From an uncultured Succinivibrio sp. (lineage in GTDB: Bacteria; Pseudomonadota; Gammaproteobacteria; Enterobacterales; Succinivibrionaceae): a stretch of 33,230 bases of DNA. The notes beneath the pieces are model-generated. The model did not search any database. It saw only the letters and a program-made list of their open reading frames with translations, and was not told the DNA's origin. Positions 18,467 to 24,921 of this stretch are shown in pieces (position 1 is the first letter of the stretch; each line of letters opens with the position of its first letter). Location of the stretch: the NCBI GenBank assembly GCA_902785325.1, contig CACZXZ010000019.1, positions 1 to 33,230 on the forward strand, written 5' to 3'. The translations under genes and the position numbers were made by a program.

Positions 18467-18847
18467 ATGATTAAAACTTTTATCCTATCTGTATTGCTAC
18501 TTATTAGTACAAGTTCTTTTGCTGTAACTGACAATTACCTATGCTCAAGATACAAAAAGCTTAATCTTCATAATGAGGAAACTATCCTTGCAGTGGGTAT
18601 TCGCAGGATCTACACAGCCTCTGTTGAGATCTACGTCTTAGGTTTTGGAAAAGCAATTACTGCAACCTTCAACGGGGAAAAGATATCCTCTGACATGATC
18701 TTTAAACGCAGAACTATTAAATGCGAGGGTAAAATCATAGGCCAAACTAGAATTTACGATTTATCAAATTTCAAAGCAGACACTAGTGGTTTATTTAAAA
18801 TTCAAAGTGCTGATAAAGAAGCTTCTACCTATGTAGAAGTAAATTAA
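18467..18847 (+). CDS. Small exported protein of unknown function
   Basis: A 126-residue product with no family I recognise. ATG at 18467 opens a typical Sec signal peptide (MIKTFILSVLLLISTSSFA, predicted cut after Ala19), leaving a mature periplasmic protein of about 107 residues with two cysteines (LCSRYK and IKCEG) that could form a disulfide. The mature part is rich in short beta-type stretches. A GAGGA lies 14 bases upstream, rather far for a ribosome binding site; a TTG in the same frame at 18446 is less likely. The start sits directly after the valS terminator, so expression probably relies on read-through. Confidence 0.65.
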   Translation: MIKTFILSVLLLISTSSFAVTDNYLCSRYKKLNLHNEETILAVGIRRIYTASVEIYVLGFGKAITATFNGEKISSDMIFKRRTIKCEGKIIGQTRIYDLSNFKADTSGLFKIQSADKEASTYVEVN

Positions 18848-18957
18848 AAACGCCTACCCCCTATACGAAAAAATCAACTTTTTTACAGAATTTTTTCCTT
18901 ATAAATCAAAGCTAATTTTTTAAAGTTTTGCTTATCTAGCACAAAATGCCACTTAAC

Positions 18958-18987
18958 TTAAGGTGGTAAAAATTTCGCCCTTATAAT
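18958..18987 (+). promoter_or_regulatory. Probable promoter of the rpn-like gene
   Basis: TTAAGG (18958-18963), 18 bases, then a perfect TATAAT (18982-18987), 38 bases before the ATG at 19026. The ribosome binding site is GAGG just upstream of that ATG. The -35 match is partial. Confidence 0.45.
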
Positions 18988-19025
18988 ACCTCAACCAAAA
19001 ATTTTAACTAACTATAGAGGTAATA

Positions 19026-19859
19026 ATGTCGATTAAACTTCCAAGCTACTTTAGGATCACCTCAGATTCTGTGTTCAAGTTTGTATTCAAGCGTAAGCAA
19101 TACGCTAAACACTTAATTGAAAAAATTCTTGGTCGAACAATTCTTTCGATTAAATCTGTTGAGGCTGAAAAAGTTGTCACAGATAATAAGTTTGATGCTA
19201 AAGGAGTACGCTTTGATATTTATGTTGAGGACGAGGAAGGCTCTCGCTACGATGTTGAGATGCAATCAGTGCAAACAGAACAAGAGCTACTAGCTTTGCG
19301 TTCTCGCTACTATGCGTCCATGATGGATGTTGATGCAACAAACAAGGGTGATGAATACCGTGATATGAAGAAGACAGTAGTGATCTTTCTTTGCAATTTT
19401 GCTATTTTTGATGGGAAGCTTCGTCAATACAACTTTATTCGATGTGCTAGACAAAATAAAGATCTAGAGCTTAAGGACAACACTGAAATCATTTTTTTAA
19501 GCTCCAAAGGTGCTAAATCTGATATTATTGATGAAGACGTAGCTTCTTTTTTAGATTATATGAATGGTAAAACCAAAACTGACAACCTGTTTGTCAAAAG
19601 TATTGACAAAGAAGTTAAAGCAGTCAACAAAGATCCTACAATTAGGAGAAATATCATGAAATGGGAAATGAAACTGCGTGAAGAAAGGGAATATGCAGCA
19701 TCAAAAGCTTTAAAAGAGAAGAATGAATTCATAATCATAACCTCTCTTAAAGAGAAATTACCTTTAACTCTCATTGCAAAACTTGCAGAAACAACTGTTT
19801 CAAAAGTTAAAGAAGTAGCTAAAAAGCACAACCTTGAAAACTTAATTGTAAATAACTAG
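19026..19859 (+). CDS. Rpn/YhgA-like PD-(D/E)XK nuclease (RpnL-type toxin candidate)
   Basis: A 277-residue member of the PD-(D/E)XK nuclease family long labelled transposase or recombination-promoting nuclease (Rpn). The N-terminal nuclease fold shows the catalytic set as Asp64 (VRFDIYVED), Glu78 and Gln80 (YDVEMQ), with the family's conserved LRSRYYASMMD helix after it. The C-terminal tail (about 211-277) is helical and ends in an HTH-like stretch (LIAKLAETTVSKVKEVA). Studied E. coli Rpn proteins are toxic DNA-cleaving enzymes that contribute to phage defence and are blocked by a small protein translated from inside the same gene. That layout is visible here: AGGAG and ATG at 19644-19658. 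No terminal inverted repeats flank the gene, so it is not a plain insertion sequence. Confidence 0.88.
   Translation: MSIKLPSYFRITSDSVFKFVFKRKQYAKHLIEKILGRTILSIKSVEAEKVVTDNKFDAKGVRFDIYVEDEEGSRYDVEMQSVQTEQELLALRSRYYASMMDVDATNKGDEYRDMKKTVVIFLCNFAIFDGKLRQYNFIRCARQNKDLELKDNTEIIFLSSKGAKSDIIDEDVASFLDYMNGKTKTDNLFVKSIDKEVKAVNKDPTIRRNIMKWEMKLREEREYAASKALKEKNEFIIITSLKEKLPLTLIAKLAETTVSKVKEVAKKHNLENLIVNN
19656..19859 (+). CDS. Intragenic small protein (RpnS-type antitoxin candidate)
   Basis: Internal, in-frame start inside the rpn-like gene. AGGAG (19644-19648) lies 7 bases before ATG at 19656, giving a 67-residue product equal to residues 211-277 of the nuclease. Known Rpn genes produce such C-terminal fragments (RpnS), which bind and inhibit the full-length nuclease. 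The same RBS-ATG block is kept in the two free-standing downstream copies even though the coding sequence before it has decayed there. That retention is the best sequence evidence that this internal start is used. Translation has not been shown for this organism. Confidence 0.7.
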   Translation: MKWEMKLREEREYAASKALKEKNEFIIITSLKEKLPLTLIAKLAETTVSKVKEVAKKHNLENLIVNN

Positions 19860-19862
19860 CAT

Positions 19863-19888
19863 CAAGGAGCCTATAGGCTCCTTGTTTG
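19863..19888 (+). terminator. rpn terminator (first copy)
   Basis: A 22-bp palindrome (19863-19884; 10-bp arms with 2 central bases) followed by a short T-run, 3 bases after the rpn stop. An identical palindrome recurs after the second unit. Confidence 0.75.
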
Positions 19889-19905
19889 TACGATTGATAG
19901 ATCTA

Positions 19906-20036
19906 ATTGATGAAATGTTTTTTTTCGCTTTCAACATGAATTGTGAAGACAAGACTGACAACCAGTTTGTCAAAAGCATTGACTAAGATAAGAAGTAAAA
20001 GAAGCTAACCAAGATCCTTTAATTAGGTGAAAAATC
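19906..20036 (+). pseudogene. Decayed rpn segment upstream of the second C-terminal copy
   Basis: Alignable to rpn codons preceding the internal start: the copy reads MNCEDKTDNQFVKSID then stop, where the parent reads MNGKTKTDNLFVKSID and continues. Shortening and in-frame stops end the nuclease reading frame, while the RBS (AGGTGA, 20025-20030) survives. Confidence 0.7.
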
Positions 20037-20228
20037 ATGAAATTGGAAATGAAACTGCGTGAAGAAAGAGAAGCAGCTGAAGCTAAAACTTTAGAGAAGG
20101 TAATAATTATCTCTCTTAAAGAGAAATTACCTTTAACTCTCATTGCAAAACTTGCAGAAACAACTGTTTCAAAAGTTAAAGAGGTAGCTAAAAAGCACAA
20201 CCTTGAAAACTTAATTGTAAATAACTAG
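20037..20228 (+). CDS. Free-standing RpnS-like protein (second unit)
   Basis: A 63-residue product beginning MKLEMKLREERE, close to the intragenic MKWEMKLREERE. It then shares the last 38 residues (from SLKEKLPLTL to LIVNN) exactly with the rpn-like gene. The difference lies in the middle helix, where it is four residues shorter. An AGGTGA ribosome binding site lies 6 bases before the ATG. No nuclease domain is attached. If expressed, it could act as an extra antitoxin for the upstream nuclease, since its C-terminal region is identical. Alternatively it is a recombination reservoir for the C-terminal end. Its own terminator palindrome follows. Confidence 0.65.
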   Translation: MKLEMKLREEREAAEAKTLEKVIIISLKEKLPLTLIAKLAETTVSKVKEVAKKHNLENLIVNN

Positions 20229-20231
20229 CAA

Positions 20232-20258
20232 CAAGGAGCCTATAGGCTCCTTGTTTTT
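20232..20258 (+). terminator. Second-unit terminator
   Basis: The same 22-bp palindrome as after the rpn-like gene (20232-20253), here followed by a five-base T-run, directly after the 63-residue reading frame. Confidence 0.8.
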
Positions 20259-20270
20259 AAGATTAATAGA

Positions 20271-20403
20271 ACAATTAAGGAAATTGTTTTTCTGCCTGCA
20301 TCATGAATGGTAAAGCCAAGACAGATAATCAGTTTATCAAAAGCACAGACTAAGATTAGAAGTAAAAGAAGCTTACAAAGATACTTTAATTAGGAGAGAT
20401 ATC
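20271..20403 (+). pseudogene. Decayed rpn segment upstream of the third C-terminal copy
   Basis: The frame reads MNGKAKTDNQFIKSTD then stop, at the same codon where the second unit has its stop (GAC TAA GAT in both). The two downstream units therefore probably descend from one already broken copy. The AGGAGA ribosome binding site (20392-20397) before the next ATG is intact. Confidence 0.7.
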
Positions 20404-20655
20404 ATGAAATGTGAATGGATGTTGCAAGAAGCAAGAGAATCAGGCTTTAAGCTTGGATATGAGCTAGGCTTTAAGCTTGGATATGAGCTAGGCTTTAAGC
20501 AAGGAATAGAACAATACAAAGAAGGTACTATCGTATCTTCATTACAAGCGAAATTACCAATACAACTTATTGCAAAAATAACTCGAACTACTGACGAAAA
20601 AGTAAAAGAAGTAGCTAAAAAGCACCATTTAGAAGATCTACTTTCAGAAGCTTAA
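20404..20655 (+). CDS. Free-standing RpnS-like protein with tetrapeptide repeats (third unit)
   Basis: An 83-residue product. The start MKCEWMLQEARE aligns with the other two copies. A run of tetrapeptides follows (GFKL GYEL GFKL GYEL GFKQ GIEQ), then a diverged HTH-like tail (LIAKITRTTDEKVKEVAKKHHLEDLL). Four-residue repeats of varying number in the dimerisation helix are described for the small C-terminal proteins of E. coli Rpn genes, so this copy fits that class better than the intact gene does. AGGAGA lies 6 bases before the ATG. Its divergence suggests a different specificity or an older origin. Confidence 0.65.
   Translation: MKCEWMLQEARESGFKLGYELGFKLGYELGFKQGIEQYKEGTIVSSLQAKLPIQLIAKITRTTDEKVKEVAKKHHLEDLLSEA
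20443..20508 (+). repeat. 24-bp tandem repeat encoding GFKLGYEL units
   Basis: Two exact 24-bp units (20443-20466 and 20467-20490) and a partial third (20491-20508). The length keeps the reading frame, so unit number can change without breaking the protein. The glycine every fourth residue suggests a helix-packing surface. Confidence 0.85.
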
Positions 20656-20714
20656 GAAAACAAAAAAACTTATATACTAATGCTTTAGAAAGGATAAATA
20701 AGAAGATTTTGATA

Positions 20715-20776
20715 AGGCACTACCTTTAGTAAATAGTGCCTAAACTTTGTCTAGTGCTCTATAAAGATCAGAGATC
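20715..20776 (-). repeat. Duplicated metY 3' end and hairpin (left copy)
   Basis: Positions 20740-20776 match the true metY 3' end at 22651-22687 in 34 of 37 bases, and would read ISDLYRALDKV-stop on the minus strand against [11 protein letters not shown]-stop in metY. The adjoining hairpin (20715-20722 with 20734-20741) matches the one beside metY at 22615-22638. The copies are direct repeats exactly 1911 bp apart and bracket the Panacea gene pair. Confidence 0.85.
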
Positions 20777-20824
20777 TCGCATTTTTGTGGAATGCCATTC
20801 TATTAACGAGTTAATATTTTCAGA

Positions 20825-21697
20825 CTACTCTGTTTTTATCTTCGAAGAAATTGTTTCCGATGCAGTATCTGGAGCTGTGATTTGAGTTTTTTGAGTATGA
20901 ACAAAATAGCTATAGACACAAGCTCCAAATATACATAGAAATATATTCACCAAAAAGAATCGTTTCCAATTATATTTAGGATTCTCTTGTTTAATACTCT
21001 TAATGAAGTGAAACAAATAATCTAATATATTTACAACAAACAATACATTGAACAGAGTAATTAAAAATAACCTAGCATCTGATATCTTATCCATATTACC
21101 GAATATGGAGGCAGATAAAGAAAAAGCACCTGCAAATGTAATAACAATCGATGAAAAAATACCAAGGATAGTAATTGATTCGTTTCTTTGATCTTTCATT
21201 TCTGAATTGAACGAATCAACTTTTTCAATTAGTTCATTAACCTTTGTAGCTTGCTCAGATAGTTGAGCTGACATTTTTTTTGACCAATTATTATAAGCAG
21301 ATAACTTTCTGTACAAGCTTTTTGAATAGTCAATTCTTACAATTTCAAGATTAAGATGATCTAGTAGCTTTTCGATATTTCTTCGGTATGCGTAATAAGG
21401 TTTTACATCAGAATCCTCGCTAGTTAATTCTTTTTCTTCAGCTTTTTTGTAGGAAACAATTTTTATCAATTCAAGGTTTTCTACAGCTTGATTTAAATCA
21501 TCTAGAAGTGCTTCTGTCTTTGAGGCAGGATAGTCTTGCAACAAAGCTCTTGTAATGCCACTGTAACTATGCCTCCAATTGTCCTTATATAGATTAAAGA
21601 GCTTTTCGTACACAGAAAGTCTTTCAGTCTCATCCAACGACGGCTTTGCCATTAAAGACTTAATGATAGTAATTAAATCTGAACTATGATCTATCAT
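20825..21697 (-). CDS. Coiled-coil, three-TM protein; toxin/effector candidate of a Panacea pair
   Basis: 290 residues. A mostly helical N-terminal region (1-135) and a predicted coiled coil (about 137-172) lead to three membrane helices (about 174-198, 208-231 and 246-266) and a short polar tail. The first membrane helix reads ESITILGIFSSIVITFAG, a pattern I associate with membrane effectors found next to Panacea-domain proteins. Its ATG follows the stop of the upstream gene without a gap (TAA ATG), so the two are translationally coupled. The pairing with a DUF4065 antitoxin-type protein suggests a toxin acting on the membrane. This is inferred from context; no catalytic motif is visible. 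Confidence 0.7.
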   Translation of the reverse strand: MIDHSSDLITIIKSLMAKPSLDETERLSVYEKLFNLYKDNWRHSYSGITRALLQDYPASKTEALLDDLNQAVENLELIKIVSYKKAEEKELTSEDSDVKPYYAYRRNIEKLLDHLNLEIVRIDYSKSLYRKLSAYNNWSKKMSAQLSEQATKVNELIEKVDSFNSEMKDQRNESITILGIFSSIVITFAGAFSLSASIFGNMDKISDARLFLITLFNVLFVVNILDYLFHFIKSIKQENPKYNWKRFFLVNIFLCIFGACVYSYFVHTQKTQITAPDTASETISSKIKTE

Positions 21698-22150
21698 TTA
21701 AATTAATGAAACCTTTAAAGAATGAGAATCAGCGATAATTTCGTCATTAGGTATTGTTAGTTTTGAACCAGGAATATAGGTTTTTCTCCACGCTCCACCT
21801 TCTCTATGACTAATCTTAACAAGATCCCATGGATCAAGAGTCAAGGAATGGTCCACAACTTTGTCTACATATTTAGGAACATTATCAATCATTGAACATC
21901 CATCTGAAACCTTATAAATTGGCAAACCTGCATTTATGCTATAAGCATAATATACATCTTTGATAACAGGACCAAACTTCCATGCTTCAAATTCAGCTTC
22001 TGGCATAATAGCTACAGAAAAATCATCTGCGTTCATTAATGATTGTAATTGAACAAAATACAATATTTTCTGCAATTGAAGATTGCTAATTTCTTGATTT
22101 GTATTTAAGCAGTGCTTAACTATATATCCAGCGAGATCTAATGGATTCAT
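21698..22150 (-). CDS. Panacea-domain (DUF4065, SocA-like) antitoxin candidate
   Basis: A 150-residue protein with the DUF4065 pattern: NLQLQKILYFVQ (23-34), FEAWKFGPVIKDVYYAY (54-70) and REGGAW (116-121). Panacea domains are known as promiscuous antitoxin domains paired with many unrelated toxins, and SocA and phage GepA belong to the same family. The start at 22150 is preferred: it has AGGAAAGAG just upstream and gives the usual MNPLDLAGYIVKHC-type beginning. The ATG at 22189 has no ribosome binding site. The gene is immediately followed by the membrane protein gene. Confidence 0.82.
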   Translation of the reverse strand: MNPLDLAGYIVKHCLNTNQEISNLQLQKILYFVQLQSLMNADDFSVAIMPEAEFEAWKFGPVIKDVYYAYSINAGLPIYKVSDGCSMIDNVPKYVDKVVDHSLTLDPWDLVKISHREGGAWRKTYIPGSKLTIPNDEIIADSHSLKVSLI

Positions 22151-22614
22151 GTTCTCTTTCCTTTGATTTACTTCCGCACTTAGTTTCATTAATAATTCTA
22201 AACGGAATTTTTATCTACATCAAAAGTAAATATCCTCAGTTAGAAAATTTTATTTTACTAATCAGTGCTCACTACACTCACACTGACGTAATTGTTTTTA
22301 CAAACTAAGAATTTTAAGTATAAGCTACGATAGTATTCTTATAGAGCCGTACTACAGTAAAATTGAAATAATTATAACTGTAAATAATTAAAAGTAACAA
22401 TAATTTTTATCATTCTTAGCCAGTAATAGATTTAACATTAATGATTTCAATACTGTTTATTAAATCAGAAATTACGTATTTTCTCAGAATAGCATTCACA
22501 AGCAATTGTTGTTGCTAACAGTACAAATTGAAAACACAATTTTAGAAACAGAATCAAGTTCATGGACTTGTTTCTCTAGAGCTTATGAGAACTTAAATAG
22601 AAGAGTTTTTAATT
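22151..22614. other. AT-rich non-coding stretch upstream of the Panacea gene
   Basis: About 460 bases with no supportable gene, clearly more AT-rich than the neighbourhood. It should contain the promoter of the Panacea pair. A bulged inverted repeat lies near 22542-22575 (CAAGT and ACTTG arms extended by AGAAA and TTTCT). No integrase remnant is visible. Confidence 0.5.
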
Positions 22615-22647
22615 AGGCACTACCTAAAGATAGTGCCTTTATTTTTG
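22615..22647 (+). terminator. Hairpin beside the metY stop
   Basis: An 8-bp stem (22615-22622 with 22631-22638) followed on the plus strand by a T-rich run (TTTATTTTTG). Oriented to stop plus-strand transcription before it enters metY; on the minus strand it has no T-run. A diverged copy lies at 20715-20741. Confidence 0.65.
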
Positions 22648-22650
22648 CAA

Positions 22651-22687
22651 CTAAACTTTGTCTAGTGCTCTATCAAGATCAGCAATC
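22651..22687 (-). repeat. metY 3' end, right copy of the direct repeat
   Basis: The last 37 bases of metY, matched 34/37 by 20740-20776. The pair resembles the two ends generated when an element inserts into the 3' end of a gene and restores it. Confidence 0.8.
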
Positions 22688-23922
22688 ACATCATTTACAT
22701 CTTCAAGACCAACAGATAGTCTTACAAGACCAGGCAATACACCGCACTCTTCTAATTGAGCATCAGTTAATTGTCTGTGAGTTGAGGTTGCTGGGTGTAG
22801 TAAACAAGTTCTAATATCAGCAACATGAACTTCAGGGGATGCTAATTGTACGTTGTCAATAAAGCGTGCACCTGCATCACGACCGCCCTTTAGAACTAGT
22901 GATAATACACCTGAGCATAAGCCGTCTTTTAGATATTTCTGACCTAACTTGTAGTAAGGATCATCCTCTAAACCTGGGTAAATTACCTTCTCAATCTTTG
23001 GATGGTTCTTTAAGTGCTTAGCTACGATTAAAGCATTGTGAGAATGCTGTCTAATTCTTAATGGTAAAGTCTCAATACCAAGATTTAGATAGAAAGCACC
23101 TTGAGCTGTTTGACAGCAGCCAAGATCACGCATGATCTGTACACGAGCTTTAACAATAAAAGCTTGATTGCCAAAAGCTTGAGTATAAATTAAGCCGTGA
23201 TAAGAGTCATCAGGAGTTGTAAACTCTGGGAATTTTGAGGATTTAGCCCAGTCAAATTTACCACTATCAACAACTACACCACCTACTTGAACAGCATGAC
23301 CATCTAAGAACTTAGTGGTTGAATGCACAACAATGTCAGCACCAAAATCAAATGGCTTACATAGAATTGGAGTTGCAAAAGTGTTATCAATGATAAGTGG
23401 GATCTCATGCTTATGAGCTAAAGCTGCAAAACGTGAAATATCAAATACAGTTAAAGCAGGATTTGCGATGGTCTCACCGAAAATAGCTTTAGTATTTGGA
23501 TAAATTCTTTTTGCAATTTCTTCATCAGATTCACTCTGCTCAAAGAAATCTACTTCAATACCCATACGCTTGAAGGTAACTGCCATTAGATTGAAAGTAC
23601 CACCGTAAACAGAAGCACTACATAGGATTCTGTCACCAGCTTTAGCGATAGTAAGTACAGAGGTTAAGGTAGCAGCTTGACCTGAGGAGGTTAGCATTGC
23701 ACCTACACCACCTTCTAGTGCAGCAATCTTCTCTTCTACGTGACCACAAGTAGGATTACCTAATCTTGTGTAGAAGTAATTAGCAGTTTTTAAATCGAAT
23801 AAATCAGCAATGTCTTTAGTGGTATCGTATCTGAAGGTAGTGCTCTGCACGATAGGCATTACACGAGGACCTGCGTTCTCAGGGGTATAACCAGCATGTA
23901 GACATAATGATTCGTCTTTCAT
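22651..23922 (-). CDS. metY: O-acetylhomoserine aminocarboxypropyltransferase (sulfhydrylase)
   Basis: PLP enzyme that joins O-acetylhomoserine with sulfide to make homocysteine. The 423 residues and the pattern fit the MetY group of the Cys/Met-metabolism PLP family: N-terminal [20 protein letters not shown], the substrate region [11 protein letters not shown], and Lys204 in [10 protein letters not shown] as the predicted Schiff-base lysine. TAAGGAGA precedes the ATG. It lies 60 bases after ispH on the same strand. A related O-succinylhomoserine or methionine gamma-lyase activity cannot be excluded from sequence alone. Its 3' end is duplicated at 20740-20776. Confidence 0.92.
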   Translation of the reverse strand: MKDESLCLHAGYTPENAGPRVMPIVQSTTFRYDTTKDIADLFDLKTANYFYTRLGNPTCGHVEEKIAALEGGVGAMLTSSGQAATLTSVLTIAKAGDRILCSASVYGGTFNLMAVTFKRMGIEVDFFEQSESDEEIAKRIYPNTKAIFGETIANPALTVFDISRFAALAHKHEIPLIIDNTFATPILCKPFDFGADIVVHSTTKFLDGHAVQVGGVVVDSGKFDWAKSSKFPEFTTPDDSYHGLIYTQAFGNQAFIVKARVQIMRDLGCCQTAQGAFYLNLGIETLPLRIRQHSHNALIVAKHLKNHPKIEKVIYPGLEDDPYYKLGQKYLKDGLCSGVLSLVLKGGRDAGARFIDNVQLASPEVHVADIRTCLLHPATSTHRQLTDAQLEECGVLPGLVRLSVGLEDVNDVIADLDRALDKV

Positions 23923-23944
23923 AAATTCTCCTTAAAGTGAAAAC

Positions 23945-23967
23945 AAAAGAGCTGTTGGATCTCTTTT
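23945..23967 (-). terminator. Possible terminator of the ribF-ispH operon
   Basis: A 7-bp inverted repeat (23945-23951 with 23961-23967), with a T-rich stretch after it on the minus strand, in the 60-base gap between the ispH stop and the metY ATG. The stem is weak. Confidence 0.4.
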
Positions 23968-23982
23968 TATCCTATCTTACCT

Positions 23983-24921
23983 TTAAGGTCTGACTTCCTT
24001 TGGTAATGGGAAGCTCTTTTCTTTTAGGTCGCTACCAACTTCGACGATATCGGTAGCGCCATTTTTTTGTAAAAATTCTATAATCTCTTTAACGATGTAT
24101 TCAGGAGCTGAAGCGCCAGCACTTACGCCCACTTTTGATACATCACTTAACCATTTTAGATCAATGTCACCACTATCATCAACTAAGTAAGCTTTTGCAC
24201 CATTTGCGTCAGCTACTTCCTTTAAGCGGTTGGAATTTGAGGAATTTTTGCTACCTGCTATTAACACTACATCGCTTATTTTAGCTAATTGCTTGATAGC
24301 ATCTTGTCTTACCTGGGTAGCACGGCAAGTATCATCCTCTTTAGGACCTTGGATGTTTGGGTATTTAGCTCGTAGCTCTTTGATAACTTGAGCGGTTTCA
24401 TCTACTGATAAAGTAGTTTGGGTTGCAAAAAAGCTATTGTTGCCATCAATAGCTAAAGCGTCCACATCCTCTTTAGTGATAATAACGTGAACCTTTTTAG
24501 GATCACCTAAATATTGACCTACAGTACCTAAAACCTCTTGATGACCTTTATGACCTATCACTACAGCATCTTTTTGCTCTTTTGAAGCACGGTTCATTTT
24601 AATATGGATGCCTGTAACCACAGGACAGGTAGCATCAATGATTTGTAATTGCTTTTGCTCTGCTTTAAAAAAGGTGTCTTGACCAACACCATGAGCTGAA
24701 AAAATAATGACACATCCATTAGGAACAGCATCTAGATCTTCAACAAAGATAGCACCTTTGAGTTTAAGATCTTCAACTACATGTTTATTATGTACTACCT
24801 CATGCAGTACATAAACTTTATGAGCGCCATACTTTTCAAGGGCTAATTCCACAGTGGCAATAGCTCTGTTTACACCAGCACAGGTACCACGGGATTTTGC
24901 TAAATAGACAGAAAAACTCAC
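23983..24921 (-). CDS. ispH: 4-hydroxy-3-methylbut-2-enyl diphosphate reductase
   Basis: Last enzyme of the MEP isoprenoid pathway; an Fe-S enzyme reducing HMBPP to IPP and DMAPP. 312 residues. The three cluster cysteines are Cys14 (RGTCAGVNRA), Cys99 (IDATCPVVT) and Cys199 (DDTCRATQVRQ), and the proton-relay glutamate is Glu129 in GHQEV. The start is GTG at 24921, sharing one base with the lspA TAG stop (TAGTG), a translational-coupling arrangement. fkpB, which lies between lspA and ispH in E. coli, is absent. Confidence 0.96.
   Translation of the reverse strand: MSFSVYLAKSRGTCAGVNRAIATVELALEKYGAHKVYVLHEVVHNKHVVEDLKLKGAIFVEDLDAVPNGCVIIFSAHGVGQDTFFKAEQKQLQIIDATCPVVTGIHIKMNRASKEQKDAVVIGHKGHQEVLGTVGQYLGDPKKVHVIITKEDVDALAIDGNNSFFATQTTLSVDETAQVIKELRAKYPNIQGPKEDDTCRATQVRQDAIKQLAKISDVVLIAGSKNSSNSNRLKEVADANGAKAYLVDDSGDIDLKWLSDVSKVGVSAGASAPEYIVKEIIEFLQKNGATDIVEVGSDLKEKSFPLPKEVRP

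Larger units (their letters stand above)
19526..20655 (+). repeat. Tandem array of the rpn 3' end (three units of about 370 bp)
   Basis: The 3' part of the rpn-like gene is repeated twice downstream. Aligned internal landmarks (an ATGAAT-type block) fall at about 19560, 19936 and 20303, giving spacings of 376 and 367 bp. Units 1 and 2 are almost identical over their last 38 codons and share the same 22-bp terminator palindrome. Unit 3 is diverged and lacks the palindrome. Each unit keeps the RBS and ATG for the small C-terminal protein. Confidence 0.85.

Noticed and set aside
19556-20200. Similar minus-strand frames opposite the rpn gene and its copies
   Set aside because: They resemble each other only because the plus-strand sequence is duplicated; no start signals are present.
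19526-20655. CRISPR array or insertion sequence
   Set aside because: The repeats are long coding segments without regular spacers, and no terminal inverted repeats or DDE transposase accompany the Rpn-type gene.
20825-22650. Integrated phage or integrative element with its own integrase
   Set aside because: The att-like direct repeats are present, but no recombinase is encoded between them; only the repeat-bracketed cassette is claimed.
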